A stretch of 64,000 nucleotides of DNA from contig OY756970.1 of the NCBI GenBank assembly GCA_963580455.1, forward strand, positions 5,828,001 to 5,892,000. Reading direction: 5' to 3'. Source of the stretch: Euonymus europaeus (taxonomy: Eukaryota > Streptophyta > Magnoliopsida > Celastrales > Celastraceae). The notes under the pieces were generated by a model, which was given only the letters and a program-made list of their open reading frames with translations, was not told where the DNA came from and searched no databases. Shown one piece after another: positions 32,770 to 41,636 of the stretch (position 1 is its first letter; each line of letters starts with the position of its first letter). Both the position numbers and the translations under genes were made by a program.

Positions 32770-33201
32770 AAACTGGCTCTTTTTCCCTTCTTTCTTGATC
32801 AAACTCTGTTCTCAATATTTGTAAATAACGTTTTTAATTTTAATGAAGTCGAGTTCTTTTTTTCTCATAACTTAAAACGTAGCTTGCTGTAAATGATTTG
32901 GGGACAAGTAGTGCTGTGGCCCAAACTTGCTCGGGTCGTAGCTAACTTGTTTCGGCTCGGCTGTTGTAACTCAAATTAAATGAGTTGAAACAAAACCATG
33001 TTTTTCCTCGGTCTCCCTGATCTTAGCGGGCTTGTAATAATGCTCAGGCATTGCGGCTAAAATGCGCCGAGCAACGCATACTTCTGAGGATCTTTATAGC
33101 AAAACAAACTACTTTCATTGAATCAGCAAAATCCTAAGTCTCGTGTAAGAAACGAGTTTTGAAATGGAAATTGTGCTTATGTACATGCCAGCAGAACGAA
33201 A
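32770..33201. other. Spacer between the convergent aORF and integrase ends
   Basis: The + strand aORF and minus-strand integrase end facing each other here. A and T-rich; probably holds both 3' ends. No further gene. Confidence 0.55.
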
Positions 33202-34385
33202 TTAAACATAGTATCTTCGGAGATTTTCGGCATTCCAAGGTCTCATCTCTCCAGCCTTCTCGGGATATTCCAGTTTGTAAGTCCCATCAAGCAGAACTTT
33301 GATAACTCGGAAAGGTCCTTCCCAAGTTTCTCCGAGCTTGCCTGGATGCTTTCCGGCTGAAGTAGCTTTCCTTAGAACCCAGTCTCCTTCTGAAAACTTC
33401 CTTGTTCGAACCCTTTTGTTGTAATATCGGGCCATTATTTGTTTGTAAACAGCAATCCTGATCCGAGTAGTCTCTCGAGCTTCTTCCAAGAAATCAAGAT
33501 TGTTGAGCAATAAGTCATTGTTACCTGACTCTTCAAATTCAATTATACGAGGAGTGGGAACTCCAATTTCAACCGGGATAACAGCCTCTGATCCGAATAC
33601 TAAGGAGAAAGGTGTCTCTCCTGTTGATGCCCTAGGCGTAGTCCGGTAAGACCAGAGGACGCTATGAAGCTGTTCAGTCCAAAGTCCCTTGGCTTGGTCC
33701 AGACGAGCCTTGATTCCTTGTAGTATGATTCGGTTGATGACTTCTACTTGTCCATTAGCTTGAGGGTGAGCCACGGCAGTAACCCTGAGGTTGATGCCGT
33801 GTTCCTCACAAAACTGTCGTATATTGGCACTCACAAACTGTCGGCCATTATCAGTAATGAGGATCCGAGGAACACCATATCTGCATATGATAGTTTTCCA
33901 AATGAAGTCTTTCACCTTGTGGTCAGTGATCGTGGCCAGAGGCTCAGCTTCAACCCACTTCGTGAAATAATCCACTGCTACTATGAGAAACTTCCTTTGA
34001 GCTGTTGCCTGACGAAAAGGTCCTAACAGATCCAGCCCCCATTGTGCAAACGGACAAGGGTTCTCCATCACTGTAATCTCCGATGGGGGGTGATGCGGTA
34101 CGTTTGCATGTCTTTGGCACTTATCACACTTCCTCACCAACTCTTTTGCATCCTTGTTCATGGTCGGCCAGTAATACCCGCAGCGCAAGACCTTATTAGC
34201 TATGGTCATTGCACCGGAGTGGCTGCCGCATAGTCCTCCATGAACTTCTCGGAGAGCGTAATCAGACTCTCGTGGAGCAAGGCACCTAAGGTAAGGGAGT
34301 GTGTAAGATCGTCGGTAAAGGGTTCCTTGAATGATTGAATACCTCGTTGCCCTTGCTCGGAGACTTTTAGCCTCGTTTCCTGTCT
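33202..34385 (-). CDS. Gypsy-2 integrase
   Basis: Frame running to a natural end at 33202. HHCC zinc domain (HGGLCGSHSGAMTIANKVL ... CDKCQRHAN), catalytic core with D (VAVDYFTKWVEAEP), D (RILITDNGRQFVS) and E (HPQANGQVEVINR), then a C-terminal domain (FSEGDWVLRK; WEGPFRVIKVLLDGTYKLE). Integrates the cDNA copy. All core residues are intact; the protein is cut off from the rest of Pol by the frameshift at its 5' end. Confidence 0.9.
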
Positions 34386-34681
34386 TCTGGCAATCGTCCC
34401 TCAGTGAGGAAGGCTCGTATTGGATCCATCCAAGATCGTTCAGTATTGATCTCCGCAATTGCTTTAACTAAGATGCTCGGTTTAGGAAGCATTTCTATCC
34501 GCACTGAGGAAGCCTGATCTTTCTTGGATGTTGACGCAAGTCGGGCTAATACGTCGGCTTGCTGATTTTCTTCTCGAGGCACTCTCAGTATTTCAACATT
34601 TGGGATCTCACTCATCAGCTCCTTAGCTTTTGCCAGATATTTGATCATATTGGAGCCTCTCGCCTCATACTCTCCACGGAC
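34367..34681 (-). pseudogene. Gypsy-2 RNase H end and linker to integrase
   Basis: Continues as YLAKAKELMSEIPNVEILRV, REENQQADVLARLASTS (last catalytic Asp of RNase H) and AIAEINTERSWMDPIRAFLT. A one-base insertion in the A run near 34375-34380 shifts the frame to the integrase ORF and produces a stop at about 34367. Confidence 0.8.
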
Positions 34682-35572
34682 CTACTCGGTGACGAGCTGT
34701 GAATCACTGTGAATCAGCAAATTGCGAACCCCTAGCTCGATGGCCAGTTTTAATCCAGCTAGCAATGCTTCATATTCAGCCTCATTATTAGAGGCTTTGA
34801 ATTGGAAACGGAGGGCATACTCAGTAGTCATGTCCCCGGGTCCGAGAAGCAGAATCCCTGCTCCGCTGCCGTCCTTGTTCGAAGATCCATCGACGAAGAG
34901 TTCCCATTGTTCCTGTGGCGCTTCTTCCTCTAATGGATGTTGGCATTCAGTAATGAAATCCGCGAGGACTTGGGCTTTGATGGCTCTTCTCGGTTCAAAG
35001 TAGATATCAAACTCACTAAGTTCGATTGACCACTTAATAAGTCTTCCTGATATGTCTGGATTCTGTAAAATGCTCTTGAGCGGCTGATCAGTCAACACTG
35101 TAATTGTATGGGCTTGAAAATATGGTCTCAACTTCCTAGCCGTGGTCACCAGTGCCAAGGCCATTCTCTCGGCCTTGGTGTATCTCTTCTCAATTGCAGT
35201 GAGGACCTTACTAGTGTAGTATATTGGCCTCTGAACTTTATCCTCTCCCTCGCTTATGAGCACGGCACTCACTGCATGCTCAGTAGTAGCTAAGTAAAGG
35301 GATAACGGTTCTCCTTCTTTTGGAGCAGTGAGTAGAGGTGGTTGGCTCAGATAAGACTTGAGCTCCTCAAAAGCTTCTTGACAGTGTTCATTCCATTGAA
35401 AATCGATTGTTTGCTTGAGTGCGTTAAAGAAGTGTTTGCACCGATCCCCTGACCTGGCGAGAAAACGGCTTAGTGCTGCAGTTCGCCCGGTGAGTTGTTG
35501 AACCTCTTTCTTGCTCCTCGGGGCTTGCATATTAATTATCGCTAATACCTTTTCAGGGTTCACCTCAATTCC
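34682..35572 (-). pseudogene. Gypsy-2 RT end and dual RNase H
   Basis: Same frame as the upstream ORF after the TGA. Contains the RT thumb (KKEVQQLTGRTAALSRFLAR), the gypsy-type RNase H (YYTSKVLTAIEKRYTKAERM; VLTDQPLKSILQNPDISGRL), and the second, archaeal-like RNase H (WELFVDGSSNKDGSGAGILL; NNEAEYEALLAGLKLAIELG; LIHSDSQLVTE) with D, E and D in place. Ends at a TAG after SQLVTE, in mid-domain, so a second nonsense change. Two RNase H modules place it in the Tat lineage. Confidence 0.88.
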
Positions 35573-38506
35573 TCATTTGGAGATGAGGAATCCGAGGAAT
35601 TTGCCTGATGAAACGCCAAACGCACATTTCTCGAGATTGAGCTTCATTCCAAAATTGTTCAAAACATTAAATACATCCTGCAAGTCGCCCAAGTGCTCCT
35701 CGGGCTTCTTGCTTTTAACAACTATATCATCAACGTACGCTTCAACTGTCTTTCCGAGCATTGGGGAGAACATTTTGTTGACTAGTCGTTGATAGGTGGC
35801 TCCTACATTCTTCAACCCAAAAGGCATAACTTGGTAGCAGTACGTACCCTCAGGGGTAACAAATGAGGTGTGTTCCTCGTCAGCTTGATGCATTTGAATC
35901 TGATGGTATCCTGAGTAGGCATCAAGGAAACTGAGGAGACCCTTTCCAGAGGTTGCGTCTACCAGTTGGTCAATTTTTGGCAGCGGATAGCTATCCTTCG
36001 GACAGGCCTTGTTTAGGTGAGTGAAGTCTACACACATGTGCCATTTACCATTCTGTTTGGCTAACATAACAACATTAGAAAGCCATTCTGGATATTGTAC
36101 TTCTCGGATGAAGTCAGCATCCAAGAGCTTGTTAACCTCTATTTTGATGGCTTCTTGCCTGTCTTGTGCAAAATTCCTCTTTTTTTGCTTTACTGGTCGG
36201 CTACCAGGTTTGATACTCAGATGGTGAGTGATAACATCAGCGCTAATACCCGGCATCTCATATGCACTCCATGAAAATGTGGTGATGTTTTCCAAAAGTA
36301 GATTTGTCAAGCTTTCGCTTAAATCTTTACTAAGCTCGGAATCGTAATACAATTTCTTCTCCGTCGCATGCTTGACAGGAATAGCAATGAGTTGTTCGGC
36401 TGGCGAGGGCTTCAAGATTTGATTATTCTGATCATCTATCAATTCTATGATTGAGACTGACTTTTTCTTTTCTTTAAGATCGGTTACATACATCTGGCGA
36501 GCGAGCTTTTGGTCTCCCTGAACTTCTCCTACTCCTTGATCAGTGGGGAATTTCATTTTCAGGTAATAAGTTGAGACAACTGCTCGGGCCCTGTGAAGCA
36601 GTGGTCTGCCAATCAATGCGTTGTATGGGGTCTTCACATCGACGATCAGAAGTTCCACCATAAATAATTTTGAGCTCGGGTAATTACCTAAGGTTATGGG
36701 TAGACTTATTATCCCGACAGGGACAACTTGTTCTCCCGTGAAACCGTATAGGGGTGAAGAAAACTTTTTCAAGCTCTCTCTCGGAAGGTTCATCTGTTTG
36801 AAGGCGTGATAGAAAAGAACATCCGCTGCGTTCCCGTTATCAATCAAGACCTTTTTGACCGTGTAGTTGGCGATGATAACATCAATGACCAACACATCGT
36901 CATGGGGCTGGTGCAAACCATCCCCGTCTATTTCTGAGAATGTTATCTTCTCCTCCCCCGTTCTCGTTCTCTTTGACTTCTCATTGATCTGATTCACAGT
37001 CCGAGCATATGCTCTCCTCCCAGATGAACTTTCTCCTCCCGAAGCTAGACCACCGACTATCATACCAATGGTACCAGCTGTTCCACGATTCCGATGACGA
37101 GAGGACTCCTCTCGCCGTCTCTTCTGTCTCCTGTCCTCATTCTCTCTTGGACCTCTTGGATTTTCTTTTCTTCCTTCTCTTTCTCTCTTATCTCCCCCCG
37201 AGCTAGTAAAACGCTTGAGGTATCCTCTCCGGATTAGGTTTTCTACCTCGTCTTTCAGGTGGCGACATTCATCAGTGTCATGACCAGGGCCCCGGTGGAA
37301 TTTACAATACTTGTCGCTCCCTATCCTACCCGGAGTTAACTTCATCTTTGCCGGCCACCTGACGATGTCACGATCCTGTATCTCATTCAATACTCTTTTC
37401 AAAGAAGAGTTGAGTGGGGTATAGGAATCATATCTCTCAAGTTTGGCTCGGTCCTCTCTTCTGGTGAATGATCTACCGAATCCACTAGTTTTCCTCTCGG
37501 TTGGTCGACCAGCGTCTGACCTTCTCCTCGGGGGAGACCTGTCTAGAGATTGCTCGGTTACATGTGGTTCAGCCATCATTTCGTCAGCAGTAATGTATTT
37601 TTCAACTCTTGAGAGCAGTTCGGGGATACTTTTCGGGTTCTTTTTCGACAATGAATGCTTTAGCGTCACATATCGTACTCCAGTCGTGAAGGCTATAATG
37701 GCTATGATCGGCTGAAGGTCCGGTATCTCTAAGCAATCACTGTTGAACCGAGTTACAAATTCTCTCAAACTCTCCTGTGGTTTCTGTCTAATGGTAACCA
37801 GTGCGGCGTTGGTCTTCTTCATCGGTCTGGAGCTTGCAAAATGAGCAACGAACCTGTTCGTTAGGTCGTCAAAACTGTGAATGCTGTCTTGTGGCAGAGC
37901 TCTGAACCAACGTCTTGCCACTCCGACAAGCGAGACTAGGAAGATTTTGCAGCAAGCTTCCTGAGAGGCCCGCTGAAACTCCATCATGGTTTGAAAGCCG
38001 ATAACATGGTCTAGCGGATCCCTTATCCCGTTATATTTTTCCACACTGGAAACCTTAAAGCTTGTCGGTACTTGAGCGTGTTGCACCTCGGTCGACAATG
38101 GAGTTAAGTTCCTATCCCAGTCCATTGTATCCAAGAAAGGACGGCCTTGCAAAGCAGCTATTTTGCGATCCACTACCCCCTCGATAAACTTGCTATCCCC
38201 CTCGTAAGTATGAGTGGGCTGAGTTCTCCGAGCAATGGTTACCGAAGTTCCTAGAAGGTCGGGATTTCTTGACTCATCAGTGTGAGAGTGGTCATTTCTC
38301 GTCTCATGAGAAATGCTCTCATTTTGGATTGGTTGGTGACCCTGCACTTGTTCTTGGATCATATCCAGGCGTTGCGCGAGGACATTCATCTGTTGCAATT
38401 GTTCGGTGATCTGATCTTGCACCAATGGTTGAGGCTGGTGCTCGGCATTTTCGTTTGCTGCCTCAGCCTGTTGTTCTTCTCCTCTTAAAGCTCTAGCTCG
38501 AACCAT
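35573..38506 (-). CDS. Gypsy-2 Gag-protease-RT (first part of polyprotein)
   Basis: About 977 codons from the ATG at 38506 (the frame is open upstream to the LTR without an ATG). Order: Gag domain (VEKYNGIRDPLDHVIGFQTM, ALVTIRQKPQESLREFVTRF), knuckle-like KYCKFHRGPGHDTDECRHLK (C-x2-H, H-x4-C), basic linker, protease (VLIDNGNAADVLFYHAF, DNGN at about 36830-36860), RT (CVDFTHLNKACPKDSYPLPK; MPFGLKNVGATYQRLVNKMF; AYVDDIVVKSKK at about 35715-35740). All RT catalytic Asp residues are present. The frame stops at a TGA right after GKFLGFLISK, where related elements carry Arg, so it is a nonsense mutation inside RT. Confidence 0.9.
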   Translation of the reverse strand: MVRARALRGEEQQAEAANENAEHQPQPLVQDQITEQLQQMNVLAQRLDMIQEQVQGHQPIQNESISHETRNDHSHTDESRNPDLLGTSVTIARRTQPTHTYEGDSKFIEGVVDRKIAALQGRPFLDTMDWDRNLTPLSTEVQHAQVPTSFKVSSVEKYNGIRDPLDHVIGFQTMMEFQRASQEACCKIFLVSLVGVARRWFRALPQDSIHSFDDLTNRFVAHFASSRPMKKTNAALVTIRQKPQESLREFVTRFNSDCLEIPDLQPIIAIIAFTTGVRYVTLKHSLSKKNPKSIPELLSRVEKYITADEMMAEPHVTEQSLDRSPPRRRSDAGRPTERKTSGFGRSFTRREDRAKLERYDSYTPLNSSLKRVLNEIQDRDIVRWPAKMKLTPGRIGSDKYCKFHRGPGHDTDECRHLKDEVENLIRRGYLKRFTSSGGDKREREGRKENPRGPRENEDRRQKRRREESSRHRNRGTAGTIGMIVGGLASGGESSSGRRAYARTVNQINEKSKRTRTGEEKITFSEIDGDGLHQPHDDVLVIDVIIANYTVKKVLIDNGNAADVLFYHAFKQMNLPRESLKKFSSPLYGFTGEQVVPVGIISLPITLGNYPSSKLFMVELLIVDVKTPYNALIGRPLLHRARAVVSTYYLKMKFPTDQGVGEVQGDQKLARQMYVTDLKEKKKSVSIIELIDDQNNQILKPSPAEQLIAIPVKHATEKKLYYDSELSKDLSESLTNLLLENITTFSWSAYEMPGISADVITHHLSIKPGSRPVKQKKRNFAQDRQEAIKIEVNKLLDADFIREVQYPEWLSNVVMLAKQNGKWHMCVDFTHLNKACPKDSYPLPKIDQLVDATSGKGLLSFLDAYSGYHQIQMHQADEEHTSFVTPEGTYCYQVMPFGLKNVGATYQRLVNKMFSPMLGKTVEAYVDDIVVKSKKPEEHLGDLQDVFNVLNNFGMKLNLEKCAFGVSSGKFLGFLISK

Positions 38507-38544
38507 AAGTTTTGTTATGGAAGCTCCCACAGACGGCGCCAATC

Positions 38545-38990
38545 CGATGACATCTCAAATCGGTCCAAGACGTATCAGGATAGGTTTGAACAAGAGCTTT
38601 CTCGTCTGTTGATGTTCCTCCTCGGATTAGCTCCCTTCCGACAACAGAATTATCCTGTAACAAAGAGCAAACCTAAGCTAGAGGCCCGCCAGAGAGTGTT
38701 CTCTGGCTTTGGCGCTCCGACGCTCAAGTCAGATGCTAGCGCAAAGGAACTCTGTGAAGTGCACTGCTCGGTGCTCTTGTAATCAGTCAAAAATTGTCCC
38801 CTTTTACCTGAGGGTTTGTCCCTTTATATAGTGAAGGTAGTTCCTGTTTAGGTAGTTCATGACAGCTTTTTATCACTCTGAAGATGAGTACCGAGGAATG
38901 TACATACTTCTTCTCGGTACCGAGCATGAAGCTGATGACTGTTATATCTACGTGTCGTGTTGTCATTGTAGAGGAAAATTATCCTCATCA
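38545..38990 (-). repeat. 5' LTR of Gypsy-2 (446 bp)
   Basis: On the minus strand it begins TGATGAGGATAATTTTCC at 38990 and ends GATGTCATCG at 38545 (last base changed from the A seen in the 3' copy). TATA box TATATAAA (minus) at 38823-38830. The primer-binding sequence follows directly at 38544-38526. Confidence 0.95.
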
Positions 38991-38995
38991 ATTAC

Positions 38996-39556
38996 CTATA
39001 TATTACTTCTATCATTTCAAGCCAGAAGCTTGTACTAGAAAAATTTATGGCTTTCTCTTTGGGTTTGTATCATGCAAGTATAAAATGGATTGAAACACAT
39101 GTTGTGATACACCAGAAGTGTTATAATTCTAAGGAATCTGTACTTTGGCATGATCGTCTTGGTCACCCAGGTTCTACAATGATGCGTAGAATAATCGAAA
39201 ATACAAATAGACATCCATTAAAAAACCAGAAGTTTATTTTACCTAAAGATCACTTGTGTGTTGCATGTTCACAAGGAAAGTTGATTGTAAGACCATCAAC
39301 CCTGAAGGTAGGTGTCGAATCTCCTAACTTTTTGCAACGTATTCAGGGAGATATATGTGGGCCTATTCATCCATCATGTGAACCATTTCGTTATTTTGTG
39401 GTTTTAATAGATGCGTCATCTAAATGGTCACATGTGTGTTTATTATCTACTCGTAATGTTACATTTGTTAGGTTTTTAGCTCAAATTATTCGCTTATGTG
39501 CACAGTTTCCAAATTATCCCATTAAATCTGTTCGACTAGATAATGCTGGTGAGTAA
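38996..39556 (+). pseudogene. Copia-2 GAG-pre-integrase and integrase N-terminal half
   Basis: Resumes after the target duplication: YHASIKWIETHVVIHQKCYN, SVLWHDRLGHPGSTMMRRII (GAG-pre-integrase, H...C-x2-C zinc ligands with HLCVACSQGK), then the integrase core RIQGDICGPIHPSCEPFRYF with the first Asp and SVRLDNAGE with the second Asp. The frame then runs directly into LTR sequence at about 39551-39559, so the catalytic-Glu part, RT and RNase H are missing. Confidence 0.85.
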
Positions 39557-39879
39557 ATGTATACATCATTGTTGTTGGTATACATCACTATTTAATGAAT
39601 AGTGGATGACTACGTATACATAATTTTCTATAGATATATGTGTTATAGGAAATGAAAGAAAAGGTGGTTTTGATCTTCTATTTTCTTTCTCTCTAAATTG
39701 GATTTCGGAGGGGGGGGGGGGCCAGTGCATAAGTGCACTGGCCAATAACCCGTGCAACACTGGGACCGTCGGATTTATCTGACGGTCCCAGTCCCACATC
39801 TCTCTTTAAAAAAGAGATTTCATGATTATTACTTTTTTAAAAACACAATTGTTGAAGGAAACAGAGAGATCCATTTTTC

Positions 39880-39942
39880 CTTCAAAAAGAGACCCGTTCT
39901 TTCAAAAAGAGAGACCCATTTTTTCAAAAAAGAGAGAAACCT
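39880..39942 (+). repeat. Short tandem repeat TTCAAAAAGAGA(GA)CCC
   Basis: Three imperfect copies of a ~21-bp unit just inside the left TIR of the FAR1 MULE. Subterminal repeats can be transposase binding sites, but nothing here proves that. Confidence 0.55.
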
Positions 39943-40371
39943 GGTGTGGGGATCTTTATCAAAGGAGAGAAAGTTCAAAGCTTGGTGATGCCGATCGTTA
40001 TCAAAGGAGACCCAAATCTTCAAATCAAGAGTAGTCCTTTTCGAAGAGAAACCCTAATCCAAGGGTAAAGAGCGGCGAAATTCGTCGGAGGAAGGGAATT
40101 TAATGATGAAGCCCTCTTTTCGGTTGATGGAGAAGAGTGAGGTGTACAGTTTCAGAGTCGGTGGCTGGATTGGCTTTCTAGAAGTAGTAGATCGGGTTTC
40201 GGACAAGAGTGACATAGCCTTGACTGATCTGGTGGTATCCAATATCCAGATCTGCCAAGGCTGTATAATGAATTGCTGAATTTGGTTTGAGTCAATAAAT
40301 TGTGTCTATTTTTTTTGACCTCTTAACAGCAAGTATGCTACCTTTGGTTAACATCCCATATCTGCATAACC

Positions 40372-40755
40372 TTATAAGCAAAAACATAATGATCTTAGCA
40401 TGTGAGTAGTTGCAGGAGGTTGTAACTCATGATTATGCTCTTCAACAAATTCCTTGACTACATATTTTCCACTTTCTTTCTCCAAAAACACCTTCAACCT
40501 TGCTTTGCAATCCGTTTTTGTGGCAGATCGATGACGAATCTCAACATCGACTTTCTTTCCTTTCTTTAAACCCTCCTTACAGCACACAAATAATTGATTA
40601 GTAGGCACTCCGGTTTTTCTGTTCTTGTTACAATACTCTTTTCTCACGCCAAAACCCATTTTGTTTGAATAACCTTTCCAGAACTCAAATGCACCATCTA
40701 ATGTGTCAAATTTCATTACAATCCTTGGTATCCAATCCTGGTTCTCATCCATCAT
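40372..40755 (-). CDS. FAR1 DNA-binding domain protein (transposon-borne, C-terminally truncated)
   Basis: 127 codons from ATG at 40755. Reads VMKFDTLDGAFEFWKGYSNK, MGFGVRKEYCNKNRKTG, QLFVCCKEGLKKGKK, ATKTDCKARLKVFLEKESGK, YVVKEFVEEHNHEL. Cys residues in YCN, VCC and DCKA and the final HNHEL make the zinc-binding WRKY-GCM1-like FAR1 fold. FAR1/FHY3 transcription factors derive from MULE transposases whose N-terminus binds the TIR. Here the DDE core and SWIM finger are absent: the frame ends soon after the domain (MLRSLCFCL stop), possibly by reading into a former intron. Promoter would be in the right TIR. Might act as a TIR-binding repressor, or be dead. Confidence 0.8.
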   Translation of the reverse strand: MMDENQDWIPRIVMKFDTLDGAFEFWKGYSNKMGFGVRKEYCNKNRKTGVPTNQLFVCCKEGLKKGKKVDVEIRHRSATKTDCKARLKVFLEKESGKYVVKEFVEEHNHELQPPATTHMLRSLCFCL

Positions 40756-41240
40756 TGTAAGACTATCCACAAGAATAACAATAATGTAATATCCCCAGAT
40801 TTCTCTACTCTGGTCTTTGGTTACTTACTCTCTCTCTAAAAGAATTACAATAATGTTGATAATAAATACAATAAAACAAGATGTGGGGATCAGAGATCAA
40901 CAAAATCATTTACCTTTTAAGAATCGGTGAGATGGTGGTTGCGAAGCTCTGAGGGAATATGGCCTTTGTGCAGATGTCACCGGAGCAAAAAAGACAAAAA
41001 AGAAAGAAGTAATAAAGCAAGAGAAGAAAACTGCTTAGTGGCGGGACCAGCAAATTTGGGCTAAAATTAAATTTGTTGGCGGACTCGTGGAAATAAAGAA
41101 ATGTGGGACTGGGACCGTCAGATAAATCCGACGGTCCCAGTGTTGCACGGGTTATTGGCCAGTGCACTTATGCACTGGCCCCCCTGAAATCCCTCTAAAT
41201 TAACTTGATTATTATCTATATAGTTACTTAATTCCCAACA

Positions 41241-41636
41241 TGTATGCATTTATAACAATTAATTAAGTTATCATTAATAGTTGTAATGAGAACATTACAA
41301 AAAAAAGCACAATTGACTTATTTAGGGAGTGGTAAAAGTAGTAACAATGGCTCACATTGTCGATAGTCAAGTTCAACATGACGGGACCAGTCTTATAGGT
41401 GACGATTCTTCCAAATAATTTTTATTTTTATTATTTTATTTATTAATTTTATATGATTATTTTAAAAAAAAACTCATTTTGGATCCCTAAATAAATCATT
41501 GGCTCCGTATGTTTTTACGGATGACTATGCTAATCCTCGATTTACACGTGTCATATTTTAGACGGGATATGCGCGATTCGGAAAATTTCCAGAGTATGTG
41601 CGCGAGTTGTCTTCTCAGCCTCTGAAGTCAGAAGTC
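41241..41636 (+). promoter_or_regulatory. Upstream region of the PPR gene
   Basis: About 400 bp between the Copia-2 LTR end and the PPR start codon. A G-box/ABRE-like ACACGTGTCA lies at 41544-41553. No convincing TATA box at the usual distance; many housekeeping plastid-protein genes lack one. A transposon stack starts directly upstream. Confidence 0.45.

Larger units (their letters stand above)
29881..38990 (-). mobile_element. Ty3/gypsy retrotransposon of Tat type (Gypsy-2), near-complete, 9110 bp
   Basis: Two 446-bp LTRs (29881-30326 and 38545-38990) flanked by the perfect 5-bp duplication attac. Minus-strand gag-PR-RT-RNH-RNH-INT, with primer site (GGATTGGCGCCGTCTGTGG, minus strand) next to the 5' LTR and polypurine tract (CTGAGGGGGCAAG) next to the 3' LTR. 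An antisense ORF region (30700-32770, + strand) lies between pol and the 3' LTR. By eye the LTRs differ at about 11 of 446 positions, so it is the youngest datable insertion in the window. Confidence 0.95.
39700..41192 (-). mobile_element. MULE with ~95-bp TIRs and a FAR1-domain gene (1493 bp)
   Basis: Terminal inverted repeats at 39700-39800 and 41100-41192, near-perfect apart from an expanded G run at the left end, with the 9-bp target duplication ctctaaatt at 39691-39699 and 41193-41201. Each TIR contains two hairpins: CCAGTGCATAAGTGCACTGG and a GGGACCGTC...GACGGTCCC stem. A 9-bp duplication and long TIRs are hallmarks of Mutator-like elements. The only gene encodes a FAR1 DNA-binding domain. 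The insertion sits in the Copia-2 LTR, about 440 bp upstream of the PPR gene start. Confidence 0.93.
27934..41240 (+). mobile_element. Ty1/copia retrotransposon (Copia-2), deleted and carrying two nested elements
   Basis: Short LTRs at 27934-28140 and 39551-41240 (the latter split by a MULE). Interior: primer site, gag, protease, GAG-pre-integrase and the N-terminal half of integrase; then the coding region jumps straight into the 3' LTR, so the rest of integrase, RT and RNase H were deleted. A 9.1-kb gypsy element lies in the protease (29881-38990). Without both insertions the element is about 2.7 kb. Confidence 0.9.
39551..41240 (+). repeat. 3' LTR of Copia-2, split by a MULE
   Basis: 39551-39699 matches the first part and 41202-41240 the end of the 5' LTR. 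The join to integrase shares the word agtaaatgtatac with the 5' LTR, so the start of this LTR was probably lost in the deletion. Ends cccaaca at 41240. Confidence 0.85.
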
